Positions 33,016-45,618 of a stretch of DNA of 64,000 nucleotides are shown here, one piece after another; positions within the stretch are counted from its first letter, which is position 1, and every line of letters starts with the position of its first letter. The translations under genes and the position numbers were made by a program. The DNA is taken from assembly GCA_032719365.1 (NCBI GenBank), contig CM064872.1:53124891-53188890 (forward strand). Reading direction: 5' to 3'. Origin of the DNA: Prinsepia uniflora (taxonomy: Eukaryota; Streptophyta; Magnoliopsida; Rosales; Rosaceae). The notes under the pieces are model-generated. The model saw nothing but the letters and a program-made list of their open reading frames with translations, did no database searches and was not told the DNA's origin.

Positions 33016-34084
33016 CTAGGCGTAATACTTCCTGAGATGATGAGCATTCAACGATCCATTTACCAACTTCCCATCCATGGTATCCGAAGTGTAACCCCCT
33101 TTTCCGCCTACCTGGTAGATGCGATAAGGGCCTTCCCAAGGGAATTTGAGTTTTTGTGACCCGAGGCGATTTGGTGTCGCAAATTTCTTCTTGAGGACAA
33201 AGTCGCTAGGAAGAAATTGTCGAATCCTTGCCTTCTTGTTGTAGAAACTTCTAACTTTTTGTTGGTAATTGGATATGCGTTTAACGACTTGTTCTCTCAA
33301 TTCCTCACTTAGGTCAAGTAAGGTTCTTAGGGCCACATTGTTGATAATGGGATCATCAAGCTCTGTGAAAGGTGCTGGAACGACGACGTGTGGCAGGATG
33401 ACATCGTTGGTTCTGAATGCAAGGGTGAATGGAGACTCGCTCGTTGCTCTTCATTGTGCAAAAAGCCCAAAGTGCGTCGTTTAGCTTATCTTCCCATAGT
33501 CCTTGCTTGTCATTGAGCGTCTTCTTGATGCAATCAAGGATGGTCTTATTTGATGCTTCGACCTGGGCGTTGCCTTGCGAGTAATATGCAGTAGAGGTGA
33601 AATGTTTTATCTTCCACGATTAAAAGAACTCTTTGATTGATGTGCCCGTGAATTGCGTTCCATTGTCAGTTAGTATGACCTTCGATAATCCAAATCGACG
33701 AATGATTTAACTCGAGATAAATATTTGCACGTCCAATTGAGTGATGATGGCCAACACCTTGGCTTTCACCCATTTGGTAAAGTAGTAAGTGGACACAATC
33801 AGATACTTCTTATTAGGTGGCGGTGTAGTTGGTAATGGTTCGACAATGACAATGCCCCATTGCATGAATAGCCATGGGCTAAGTTGGGCATGTAGCTCTT
33901 CTGGGGGTGCCAAGTGGTTAGGTTTGTACCTTCGACACTTATCGGATGCTTGGGCATATTTGAGTGCGTCTTGATTTAAATTCGGCTAGTTGAACCCTTC
34001 ACTGAGTGTCTTTTGTACATATGACCTTCCTCCAGATTGATTTCCTCATTGCCCCTTTTGAATTTTATCCAAGACCTTCAATGT
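33016..34084 (-). pseudogene. Tat integrase (zinc finger, core, C-terminal domain), inactive
   Basis: From the right: a decayed HHCC region (ALKYAQASDKCRRYKP, with Ser at a Cys position), the core, then the C-terminal domain ending AHHLRKYYA and stop at 33013-33015. In the core the second acidic residue (VILTDNGTQFTG, near 33666) and the third (AQVEASNKTI, near 33555) are present. The first is gone: the site reads MQWGIVIVEPLP, with Val at the usual Asp. Stops and frame changes also occur near 33712 and between 33340 and 33480. The C-terminal ORF (33336-33016) contains FVLKKKFATPN and WEGPYRIYQV, typical of the Tat integrase tail. No chromodomain is seen. Confidence 0.85.
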
Positions 34085-34288
34085 TTCGGTGACAGGACCC
34101 GTCCCCGAAGGACATAGATAACCATGCCCGGTCCTGCTCCCGTCTGACATGTGACGACCCGTCCCGAATTAACGGGATTAAGACCTTCAATGTTTCGGTG
34201 ATAGGACCTGTCCCCGAAGGACATAGATAACCGTACCTGGTCCTGCTCCCGTCTGACATGTGATGACCCGTTCCGAATTAACGGGATT
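34071..34288. repeat. 109-bp tandem duplication spanning host, LTR F and LTR E junctions
   Basis: AAGACCTTCAATGTTTCGG begins at 34071 and, with a one-base offset in context, again at 34180. Each copy runs through the end of LTR F (TGACAGGACCC or TGATAGGACCT, to GTCTGACA) and the start of LTR E (TGTGACGACCCG or TGTGATGACCCG). The copies differ at only about half a dozen bases. Confidence 0.85.
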
Positions 34289-37200
34289 AATTAAGAATTA
34301 ATGACGGATTAGCGAGACTAATCGGGGATTAGCGAGACTAATCGGACGTTCGGGCGAAATGACGATTTTGCCCCTAGAATGGGCAAAATGTTGACTTTTT
34401 CGTTCAGGCGGTCAAATGGACTTTGGCCGATGACTGTGACGTATTTTGGGACGTCACGAGTTCATAGACAGGTGGCACGCTCGATTCCGACGTTTGTGGA
34501 AAATGTTATGACGATCGGAAGCCCAAGAGCATCTTGGTAATTTGGTTGAATAGGGGTCAATAGTTGACTTTTGACCCGGGAGGTCTGATGGACAAGGGCT
34601 GAGGACCATTACGTAGATTGAGATGATACGAATTCATAGACAGGCGGCACGTCGAATTCGGACGTTCGACGAGAAAGTTACGGTTCACGAAAGTTCCGTG
34701 TCACTATTGCACTAAGTTCGAGACGGCTTGACTTTGTCATTATGGTGGGCCAGATATTTTCCCTAGAAACCAATGGATGAGTGACAAGTGTCACTCATCC
34801 ACTGGCCACCATTCCACATACATGCATATCACCCCTTGTTTGTTCGTCCAAAACCAAAACCCGATCTCACCCAATCCTCAACAAACCATCACCCCAAATC
34901 CTTTCCCCTCATTTGAATCAATCCAAGGAAGTGGAAGTGATGGACTGAGGAGCTGAGGACGGCAAGGAGGTGGCCTGAACCGCCGTGGACGGCGGGGGGA
35001 AAAGAAACCCGTGCAGGTAGTTTTCGATCCAAATTTCCATTTCTTGTTTTGGACGTGTTAGGTGATTTCTAATGTTAGGATGAGGTTTGTTGGGTTTGTA
35101 GGAGAGTTTTAAGGGTAGTTTGGATTGCGGTGAAGGGCTAAGACGCCTAGGAAATCGACGGGAAGAACAGGAATGTGAAGCTTTGTTTCCATAGGCGAGT
35201 TTAGGGTTTTTCTTTAGGGTTTTAGGATAGGAAAAGGTAGAAAATGATGAGACAAAGAGAATGGAATCAAAATGGGTTGGAACGAACTGAAAAATGGGAG
35301 GAAAAATGGCTGGACCGGTCACGTCGGTCCAAGTTGCAGAGGAAAACCGAACCGGCCCGATCGGACTGGTCGGCTGAAGGAAGAAGAAGGTTGAACAGTG
35401 GGCGCGTGAGGCCCATGCGCAGGCCTTACTAGGGGCGCGTACATGCGCGTGAGCCCTCCTTTGAGGGTGGTTTCAACATGTAATTTCATCTATTCGATGT
35501 AACGAACATTTTGGGACTAGTTTTGTGTCAATCGGACATCGTATCGATATAGTTCGAGCTGTCCGACGGTTTAGGTTCGCGTTTAAAAATAGTTAGAAAT
35601 TCCGAAAAATTACGGGGATTTAGTGAGGGGTTATATAAGTAGTTAGTAACTCTCTAAATTAATTTGGTTAGGTTCGGGAATCCCGGAGGTGATGATTGAC
35701 CCGGGAAGATGTTTTGGCACGCTTATCGAGCCGCGGCTTCGGACGGTCTGTGAATGGACCCTTCTTTTGAAATTGATGCATGCATAAATGTTTTATAATT
35801 GCTTTAGAATACGTTTTGTGATGCCATGAGTGCATTTGTTTGTGGTAGCCTAGGATTTACGTATTTGCACATATTTCGAGATTTACGATTTTATACGATG
35901 CTTATACGTGTTAGGTTTTCAATGAGGGTTTAATGATTTGGTTTTGGATTTGGAAATATGAAATCGGGCACGAGACCCATTTGATTTACCAACTCTCGGA
36001 TTTCGAGTCAATTTGATTTGACGAGAAATCGGACCGAGTGTCCCATTGGTTTACAAGTTCGGGCTTGAGGCCCATTTGGCTGTAATATCGGGCTTGAGGT
36101 CCATTTGACTGTAGTGCCGGGCTTGAGGCCCTATTGGTTGTGAAATCGGGCTTGAGGCCCTGTTGATTTGTGGTTTCGGGCTTAGGGCCCAGTTAGCTGT
36201 GGTATCGGGCTTGAGGCCCTATTGATTGTAACACGAGCTTGAGTCCCAGTTCAGTTTGTGAAATGAGAATTCGAGCATGAGACCCTGTTGAACTGAGGAT
36301 TTTGGCCAAGGCCTGTGAAATGGATTTGAATCGGATTCGAGGAATCCTGTTGAGATGAATCGGGTATGAGACCCAGTTGAAATGTGTTTTGAGAAAGAAA
36401 GAAGTATTTGAAATGTATGAACCCTCCATATGTTTATATGGTCTCCTCCAGACGTCGACCTGGAGAGTCACGATCCACAGAATGGGTATCCCCATAGGGA
36501 TCCCGTTCCAGGAGTAGGGGTTACGATTTATGATGTGGTCCCGGACCAGATTCCGGAGAGATGATCGGACTAGGTCCGAAGATAGAGCCTCCCAGATGGA
36601 GAATTCCTGGGAGAAGACTCGGACTGAGACCCCGAGTAGTGTGCACACTAGTATAGTGATGATATCGTGACATATATAGGGGATGTGTTCCCTACGGGAT
36701 GTGTGCCCCGAGTTGGCCTCTTCTCGAAGATGCCTCGGATGGGTTATGCGTATATTGATACGTATGTGGTTTTAGAAAATGGTTTGGGGCATAGACCCCG
36801 TATTCGATGTTTGGTATTTCACTGATAATGGTTTTGGGCTGAGACCCACGTGACATGAATTGGGGCTGAGTCCCTATTGATTTGATTTCCATATTCCTTG
36901 TGTTAAGATTGTGATTTTGGGTCTGGGACCTAAATGGATTTATGGTTCATGACGGTTTATGGGGATCAGCATGAACCCTTGAAGGGTTTTTACGGGTCAT
37001 GACGGCTTATGGGAACCGGGCATGAACCCTGGAAAGGTTTTGAGAATGTTTGACAAATGGTTTTATGAACGTTTTGATAAACGGTTTTTGAATGCATGCA
37101 TATGCTTTTAATGAAAGGCATAAATGTCTTAAAGTGAAAATGTTTTTATTAAAATATTATTTTGTCCACTCACGACTTTTGATGTTTTAATGCCCTTCAG

Positions 37201-37383
37201 GTTGATCGCGGATGCGGGCTGTAGCAGAGACGAGACATCACACTCCTTCTCCTACGATCCTAGCGTGCTCTGGACGCCCCGGTGAGGGCTAGAGACGGAA
37301 TTTTTCCTGGTCTGACACTTTGTGTTAGAAGGGATTAGGCGCATCCCACGTTAATCCCAGGGGATTTTGGATGGGTCCTGACA
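34259..37383 (+). mobile_element. Solo LTR E (long-LTR family), nested in F
   Basis: It starts TGTGATGACCCG and ends ATGGGTCCTGACA, 3125 bp, plus orientation. CTGACA occurs on both sides (34253-34258 and 37384-37389), consistent with a TSD with microhomology. It has two copies of the TAGACAGG(T/C)GGCACG motif (near 34460 and 34636), a perfect palindrome at 34775-34800 and tandem repeats at 36000-36300. Confidence 0.85.
36000..36300 (+). repeat. Tandem CGGGCTTGAGGCCC repeats in LTR E
   Basis: Seven or more units of about 25-35 bp, each with a GGGC...GCCC mini-hairpin. The equivalent zone in other LTRs of this family carries different units, for example CTGGGCCCCTGGCCCGAT in LTR I. Confidence 0.8.
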
Positions 37384-40041
37384 CTGACAAGTCAACTGAA
37401 GTCCCGAAACTACCCTTCAGCACCTGTCAGACCAGGGATAACTGCACTGATTTCCGCTCATTCCTCCGCTCTCGATCAGCCCCAAACATCATGCCACGGC
37501 CTAGAGGGTCATAAAAAATAAAGGTGTGAGTGGACAAAAATAGTATCATTTAAAATTAATTTCAAAGTACATCATCTACACTCCAGTTTATCAAACCATG
37601 CATGCATAGGGTAAAACATATGAATGACAATCACCGGCTTCCCAGCCAAATCACATGAAACATATCATATCCCGGCTCTCGAGCCAACTTATATGAAAAC
37701 ATGATCACCTGGCCACACAGACCAGAAACCCGTACTCAATACCAGTACGCAATCACAATCAACATCAAACATCACTACTCACAAGTGCACAATCAATCAA
37801 TCAATCCATCAATCAATCTGCACTATTCACAGTGCATAAATAATCACATAGTCACATCCGCACTACGCGTAGGCCAACATCCAGCCACATTCTCGGGATC
37901 AGACACCTCTGGGCTCAACCCTCGGGCCCAGTAACATCTGGGCGAGCACGTCCCCAGGCTCAGACACATCCGAGTGGTACATCCAGGCTCAGTCGCATCC
38001 GAGAAGCTGGCTTACCATAACAACTCGCAATCATACCATCATATCTCCCAAGCTCCGGTCGACTAGGTGATCCCCTAGCTCCAACCGTCTGGGTATCCAC
38101 AATCACAATCACAATGAAAACCATCCCGGGATTACATCCCAAAACATTTCAATCAAATCCATGACTTCAAACCAAGCCAAATTCATTCCCGACCGGGTCT
38201 CAAGCCCCAAATACCATTTACACGCAAATCTGTAAAATCTCATTTGAAACATTAAAATAATCCAGAAATCATCCTTGACTCACCAATTAGTTAAAATATC
38301 CATTTTGAAACCATTTTGACTCCAGGCCTAGCCCATAATATCATTTGCACATTTCTCGTAAAACATGCCCGAAATACCGATTAAAATAATCATTAAATCG
38401 CAAATAATCATGCCACATCATTAGGACATCATTTCACATCAAATCATGTAATCAATCATATAAAACATTTAACTATGCATGCATATCAGTTTATAAAACA
38501 AACGTCCACTCACACACAGTCCAAACCGCTCGCTTTCCGAGCTGCACGCGTTTCCGTAATTTCTGACATTTTTCAGAAATCTCGAATCCTGTCCAAACTC
38601 ATTAATTAGGGTCACTAATGACTTAATTAACATCATACTAATTCCCCATAATTTTCTGGGAATTAAATATTAATTTAAAACATAACACAAACCTTCGGAC
38701 CCTCGAAACAATGTCGAAATGGTGTCCGATCGACTCGAAACCAAAGCCAAAATGTTCGTTACATTGCATAGAACAAAAATCGTGTTGAACCCACCTCGGG
38801 AATCATGCCCACGTGCCCTCACTGGCCGCCATGAGTGGCTGCGCGTGAAGTCCACGCGCCTGCTACAGTGCAGCTACAGTCATCGTCCTTATTCGGCTAT
38901 TCTGCAAACGGATCCTTCGACCTGCGACACGACCCAGTTAGTTTTCCATTAATTCAACATCGTTTTCGACAATTTAAATGTCTATTAGCATCGACATAGG
39001 TTTAATTAAGGATCTGTGAACTCAATTACATTCGAACTTACCTCAATCCTTCCATTCAATCTCGAATTCTCGAAGAACAGTCGAACTCTGTTCATCGTCC
39101 AATCTCCATCAATTATCCTTGTTTTCCTTCAATTGACGCATCAGGGAGCTTCTTGGGATTCTCATAAACATCTTTGCAAGTTCAATTTCATCGTCCCATG
39201 TCTCAAATCCCACGACTCAAGCTCAAACATTCGAAGTTTTCCCCCTATCTGTTCTAGTCCATAACAACCACAATTTCCTTCATTTTTAATCTGGTTTGAC
39301 TCGTCTCACTCCCAAGGAGCTAAATTCAACATCAATTTCACTCATAAATGTCGACAATTTCGAATTCGATCCTAAGGTCCATTAATGGTTTTCGGGTTTT
39401 CTGGGTTTAAGTTCAACCCTGCTCAAGGTTCTTGACTCACCGTCTCATTCTCTTTGTTTTTACTCTCTGGATATCCTCTCAATTGGTTTTTGGGCTGGTA
39501 AGATCGATCAAGTGAAATTAATTATGGTTGTGCTCCTACTATGTTGCTCTGTTTTCTCTCCATAACGACACACACACACACACATACGGTTTTGTTAATT
39601 CAAACACAAATATTTCCACATCAGGCCACTAATTATCCTAAACAAACAACATGTGTCACTCAATCACATGAGTGACTTACCCTCACAATTGACTCAGCCC
39701 AATTCGACCATAACAGATGTCCATTATTTGTTTAACACATTATCAACACAGGTGACTCAACCGTTATAGCTAAATTACCATTTTGACCCTGCCATAACAA
39801 ATTACCAAAATGCCCCTAGCCTTTGCAGACCCATAACTTTCACATCCGACCTCCGATTGACGCATGCCGCCTATCTATGGAATCAGCGTCCCGAGACCTA
39901 TCCAACGGTACTCCCGGAAAGTCTAAACAAGATTCCGATCAAAAAGTCAACTTTTGGCCCTTATAACTAGGGGCAAAATCTTCATTTCCTTCCAATTTCT
40001 CCAAATTTTCCTTTTTCGAATTTTCGGGTCGTCACACTCGG

Positions 40042-42406
40042 GCTATCATAAGCATTGTAAGTTTTCCTCCATGAAGCTTCGGCGAAAAAGTTAACCCTTA
40101 TCGATGTAGTTTCGTGCGACTTTCATTTGAATTTTACAAGCTTCTAATCGGTTGTCTAGCAAAGTGCCATTCACTAGGCAGTTAATAAGAGGGTCTTGCC
40201 AACTTGGAGCAAGGTCAAATTCTTTTACTTCAACTTCATTTATGTTGATGATGCGCTGCTTTAAGTACTCAATTGGGATTGAGCAATTAAAGTGATAATC
40301 GAGCGCCGAATACTAAATTTCTAAGTGCTTCGGCTTGTGCATTCTCAGATTTAGGGAGCTGGTGGAAGGTGAAGATTGTGAAGAAAGCGAGCAGCTTCTA
40401 CATCTTATTATTGTATTGAAGCATCCTTGCATCCTTGTAGTGTATTCTTTAAATGATTGGTTAGTGATCAACTGAGAGCCGGAATGTATGCCAATCTTTT
40501 TTACTCCTAGTTCCTTAGCAAGAGTTAGGCCGAAAATCATTCCTCGGTACTCTGCTTAATTTTTAGAGGCCTTGAATCTGAATTGGACTGCTTGCTCCAT
40601 CATTGAACCGTATGCGGTTTGATGAGCCATCCACGAAGAGCTTCCAAAGTGGGTTAGACTTTGAGAAATGTGTGGAAGATTGACCGAGCGCTTGCATCTG
40701 TTATGTATGATATTTGGCTGTTGGTAAATCCCATTCTAGCTTCTTGTCATGACCTTCTTCTAGTAACATCAGCGTGGATTCCACAATGAAGTCTGTTAAG
40801 GCTTAGCCTTTGATTGCAGTCATTGGGTAGTAAAGCATGTCATGTTGACTTAGCTCCATTACCCACTTCATGAATCTTCTTGAGGTGTTGGGAGCATGAA
40901 GGTGTGACCCAGGTGATACTCTGTCATAACAATTATCAGATATCGTGTTTCAGCGTCGAGGAGGGCTTTTGACATGTAGAACACTAGAAGTGGAACTTCA
41001 TTTTCTTCCCTTGTTAGTGCGGAGCTTACTGCCAGACCAAAAATTCTCAAGTAGAGGAACATGTCCTCGTCGTCTTTTGGCTTTGATAACAATGGTAGAG
41101 ATGTCAAGTAGTTTTTGAGGTCTTGGAAAGCTCACTCGCACTTCTCATACCATTTTTCTTTGGATGCATTCATCATTGCTCGGATGAAAGGTTGACATCG
41201 ATCTGTTGCCTTGGACAAAAATCGACTCAGAGCTGTTGCGTGACTTATGAGACTCTGCATTTCCTTCAGACTTGAAGGTGACTTCATGTTTAGAAATGCT
41301 TTGATATATTTTGGGTTGGCTTTGATTCCTCGTTCGGTTACAAGGTATCCTAGGAACTTTCCAACAACTACTCTGAATGTACACTTGAAAGGGCTAAGCT
41401 TCATCTTGTACTTCCTTAGAAAATCAAAAATATGTCATAAGTTTTCAATATGGTCATAACGCCTCTCACCTTTGATCATGTTGTCGTCGACATAGACCTC
41501 CGTTGTTTTCCTAATAAGATCCTTAAAAATCTGATTAATGAATCGTTGATAGGCAGCGCTTGCATTCTTGAGGCCAAAAGGCATGACCTTGTAGTAGTAA
41601 ACTCCTCTTTTGAAAATGAAGGTTGCCTTGTCTTTATCCCTTTCATGCATAAATACCGGGTTGTAGCCTGAGTACACGTCAAGAAAGCTAAGGAGTTTGT
41701 TACCTTATGTGGAGTCCACTAGGAGGTCGATCCTTGGTAGAGGTAGTTGTCTTTTGGGCATGCTAGATTGAGGTTCGTGTATTCAACGCAAACTCTCCTT
41801 CGCTCTTCTTCTTTCTTCTTGACGAGTACGACATTGGCTAGCCATTTTGAGTATCGGACTTCCTCGATGGAGCCAGCTTCTAGTAACTTGTCAATTTCAA
41901 CCTAGATGATTGTAACTTACTCAGGGGGAAGTTGCACTTCTTTTCTTTAATTGTCTTGTGGCTCGGATTGACGTATACATCCTTGTGCTCACGTATGAAC
42001 ATCGTGAGTCCCTCTTTTTCTTCAAGGCTTAAGCGTGTTCCAATGCTTGCATGTCTTTCGAGGAACTATGGGTCAAGCCGTACGAGGATGACATCGTCTT
42101 CTAGCTGCCATCCTTCAGGTGTATAAGGCTCTTCACAGATGCCATGATCTTGACCCGCTGCTAGTTGCTTCATGGAAGTCAAATGAGTGGATTTTCCCTT
42201 AGTGGCCATATTTGTTTGGGGAGCGAAGTTGGATTCTTTAGTACAGGCTTGAGGTGCTTCCCTCGTCTACGTGAATCCGATCGACCTGTGCATGGGCAAT
42301 CATGACTGAAATGACGAGGGCGTCATCATATGACCAGTCAAGTTCTGCTATTTCCTCTATAGAGAAACCGATGACAAGGTCATCAGTTACTTGGGTGGTG
42401 GCAACA
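40042..42406 (-). pseudogene. Tat pol: protease end, reverse transcriptase, RNase H, inactive
   Basis: From the right: a retropepsin-like stretch IAHAQVDRIHVDEGSTSS near 42270, then RT. RT signatures are EEVRYSKWLANVVLVKKK, VYSGYNPVFMHERDKDKA, VMPFGLKNASAAYQRF and the catalytic box EVYVDDNMIK (about 41475-41500). The thumb follows (MKLSPFKCTF, FLGYLVTERGIKANP), then the RT/RNase H linker (FLYLRIFGLAVSSAL, FYMSKALLDAETRYL) and RNase H with SQLITNQSF. The RNase H acidic residue in the usual NEAEY box is a TAA stop (N-stop-AEYRG, near 40557). Other stops and frame changes separate the ORFs. It would have copied the RNA genome into DNA. Confidence 0.87.
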
Positions 42407-44250
42407 TGTTAGATTTGGGCCACAACTAGGGCCACATGGACCAGCCTCTTTGATAAGTCACAAATTAAGCATTGTTTCAATGTTACTTCTTATCCCTTTA
42501 CTTATCTTTTGATTATAATCATCTAATCAATAGAAGAAAATGATATCTTTTGTGAAGTTTGTGCAGATTGTTTAGTTGAGGTTTAAATCATATTTTGCAA
42601 TGAAATGTCATCTTTCCAAGGCTAATTCTTGAAGAACTCATCAAGGACTCACAAAAGGCCACATCATCTCTCATTCACACAACCAAGATCCACCAAGATC
42701 TCCCAACATGTGTCCATGACACCAAATGTCCCAAAAATGCTATTAAGGGGAGTTATAGGGATTACTTGTGCATCAAGTAATCTTTGGACGAATTTTCCTT
42801 CTCTTTTCAAAGAGGAATGATGTACATTGACTTGGATAAGAAGACTTAAAGATTTCCTAATCAGATATGAAGTTAAAGATGCAAGAAATAAGGAAAAGGA
42901 AGCTTCTTGGAAGCCAAGCAACCATAAGTCATGGCTAGAATAAAGAAAAACATCCTAGCCGCAATTTTTATCCCCTTTCCTTTATTTTAGGACTTGTGAT
43001 CTGATTTGGAAGATAATTAGATGAATTCCTAGTCAAAATTGAAGTCAAGAATGGAAAAAAAATAAGAAAAGAGTCCTTATCCAAGAAGGATCCAAGATTT
43101 GCGGCTAGGATGTTTTTCACGACCAACTTGATTTCCTCCTTAGTTTAGGTCTTTGTTTTCCCTTTTTTTTAGGGAGAAGCTAGGGCAGGTGCTAGGGGAT
43201 ATAAAAAGTTAATTTTCTCTCCTTGTGGGACATTCAATTTACGTCCTAAGATCCCAAAACGCTGTCGAAATTTTTACTTAAAGTTTATAAACAAGTTAGC
43301 CGCATTTTCTGTTTTGTTCAAGCTTTAGATTCAATTCTTTCCTCATGATTGTGACGTTAAGCTTGGGAGAAGAAGAAGTGTTTGTGCCACTTCTCTCACG
43401 CCTCATCTCTTTTAGTATTTGCGTTTCTCAATCCCTAATCTCTTTAAGTTTATATGCATTCAATTATGTTATTTGTTAACTTAAATATGTGTGAGTAGTT
43501 TCCTTTAGGATTAGGGTTGTTTGAAGCCCTAATCATGTTAGTTCTTATTTAGATTTCTGGCTCTTGATTATGATTGTTATGCATGACTGAATTTGTTGGA
43601 TTACTGCGCTTCATGAACTCAATTTACGCTTATAAGCTTGATCGCCTTGTTTATGTATAATTGTCGATATAATTGCTTGACGGACCATAATATCATCTTG
43701 CAATTTGTAGCATTAAGTTTAAGAAGAGGACTTTTATTCGTAATCTAAACTCATGACCTACTAGAATTGCACATCACTTTTCTAGGGATAATGTAGTGTC
43801 ATCAAATCTTCTTCATGTTTTACGCATTATCACACACCATCGATAATAGACGTTTTAAGAGCAGGACATCACGCTTAAACATGCAATCTAAGAGAAGATA
43901 TTAGGTGTGGAGTGAGCCTTAGTCGGACTCCTGCATAGGCACTTAATTCAGGAACATGTATAGTAATTGAATCAAGGAAATCTAATGAGAACTATAATTG
44001 GTAAAGGTGGATAATAAGCCCTAATTCGTCCTAATCATCCAATCAATTTTTTTCCTTTTACAATTTCGTGCTAATCATCATCCTAAACCCCCCAATGTTT
44101 TTGTGTCTTTTAAACCAAGTTATTTCATTCTAAACTAAGTGGATTCACATTGAACAAGGCCTCGAGGGATCGACCTTTGCAAACCTACTTTACTCGTTAT
44201 ATGATTTTGTGCACTTGCAAAGTACTACATTAGGAGTTATCATTCATCAT
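42407..44250 (+). mobile_element. Insertion between Tat gag and protease, Athila-like LTR sequence (tentative)
   Basis: The Tat reading is interrupted here by about 1.8 kb of non-coding DNA beginning TGTTAGATTTGGG. Near its right end, GAGGGATCGACCTTTGC and TGCACTTGCAAAGTACTAC resemble the 3' part of Athila-type gypsy LTRs. The left flank is CAACA, but no matching copy was found on the right, and the right border is uncertain (about 44240-44310). No coding domain is seen. Confidence 0.4.
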
Positions 44251-44299
44251 TCTTGGTTGGTTAAAACTTTTATCACTCTTCATTTTTTTTTCTAGTAGC

Positions 44300-44690
44300 T
44301 CTCTACAACTCAAACTCAGCAATGATTGTATCCACACGAATCATTTTTTGCGCTGGCTCTTGAGGGCCTTTGTCTCCTAGACGTTCTGTTTCCTTCTTTG
44401 TGATGTACTCGGTATAGTGTCATTCTTTCACGATATTCCAAAGATAAATTTCAAAGGTCTGGCAGGAACTAATTTCGTGCCCATAGCAATTGTGGTAGGC
44501 GCACCACTTTATCTTGATGGCTTTCTCTTGATCACCCTTGACAGGTGATGGTTTTTGAACCATGGCTTTTCCTTCATTTGATTGTAGATTTTGAGCCATG
44601 GCATAAAAGCACCAACATACCGACATCCATACATAGCACACGAACATCCATGCTAGCACACGAACATCCATGCTAGCACACAGTGTGCAA
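44300..44690 (-). pseudogene. Tat gag C-terminal piece with zinc-knuckle-like motif
   Basis: The 83-codon ORF 44671-44420 contains WCAYHNCYGHEISSCQTF, the variant C/H finger seen near the end of Tat-lineage gag, followed by EIYLWNIVKE. Upstream, 44633-44682 carries a 20-bp repeat (TAGCACACGAACATCCATGC), whose translation gives the odd N-terminal residues of the ORF. The gag-pol junction follows after the insertion described to its left. Confidence 0.7.
44633..44682. repeat. 20-bp tandem repeat, two and a half copies
   Basis: TAGCACACGAACATCCATGC is repeated head to tail at the boundary between Tat gag and the truncated element I. Confidence 0.8.
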
Positions 44691-45604
44691 AGTTGTTACC
44701 CTGGATCTCCGTTCATTCCGAACGACGATCCCGTAACACCACTCGTACTGCACAACTATGGGTACCCCCAATTTGGCCATCCACACATCAGGATAATGGA
44801 CGTTCCTTGAACGTCCCCTGCTCCCCAAGTATTAAAACCACACTAAATACCCTCGATAGCCAGTCATCTCGACACAACTGTCGACCAACAGTCATCGCTG
44901 TCAAGATCCGTATCCACACATCAAACTAACATTCGATCCAACACGGGATTCCATATTTTATCTCACAACCGTATCCATAGATCGAAACCCATAAGACTCA
45001 CTAGAGTCATCCACATGGTCATCCACGACCTCAGCCGCTCGTCGCAGCACAAGTTCTCATTTAAGGTTCACCTTTCGGTCCATCAATTATAATTTAGGGT
45101 TCCAGAATCCCACCCTAGGGTTCCACCGAACCCAACTACCCTCTGTAGTAAAATCCACAACCTGACCGACTCCGCGGTCCTGACATTGCATAGACGTCAA
45201 ACCCAATCCAATTGTCAACTCAACGTGGGTACCACCACGAAGGTCATCGGCTAACTCCGATGCACCAACAACCTGTACACTAGCCAACACTACCAGGGTC
45301 CAAAACATAGACCAATACTCAATTGAGTTTCGTACATCCATAACATTATTCCAATGGGGTTCCCTGAACCTAGCTGTGCCCAGTGGCACAACAATCCATC
45401 ATCACATGACCGAACCGACGGTCCCACATTACCAGTTAATCGTATACAACCCCACCTGGGTTGAATCGCATCAATGCACGGCGTATCGGGCCAAACACAC
45501 CCAATTCACCATACAAACCCAAAACTATCTATCAGGTTGACAACGGAGCTGCAGCCCAAAGAGACATCACACCCTCGTCCTTCGCGCACAGAAGAGCAAA
45601 ACCT

Positions 45605-45616
45605 GCTCTGATACCA
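45605..45616 (-). other. Primer-binding site of element I
   Basis: The minus strand reads TGGTATCAGAGC, a perfect complement of the tRNA-Met 3' end, two bases after the LTR end GGGTCGTGTCA. Confidence 0.9.
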
Positions 45617-45618
45617 CT

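Larger units (their letters stand above)
34090..40036 (-). mobile_element. Solo LTR F (long-LTR family), nested in Tat pol, itself hit by E
   Basis: Plus-strand ends are TGACAGGACCCG (34090) and CGGGTCGTCACA (40036), minus orientation. Flanks TTCGG (34085-34089) and CTCGG (40037-40041) match at four of five bases. It separates Tat integrase from RNase H. F sequence is 34090-34258 (including the duplicated stretch) plus 37384-40036. The rest is solo LTR E. A short AC microsatellite lies at 39568-39584. Confidence 0.82.

Noticed and set aside
45087..45389. 100-codon minus-strand ORF in the leader of element I
   Set aside because: No known gag or pol motif. It lies in a leader region and cannot be supported as a gene.
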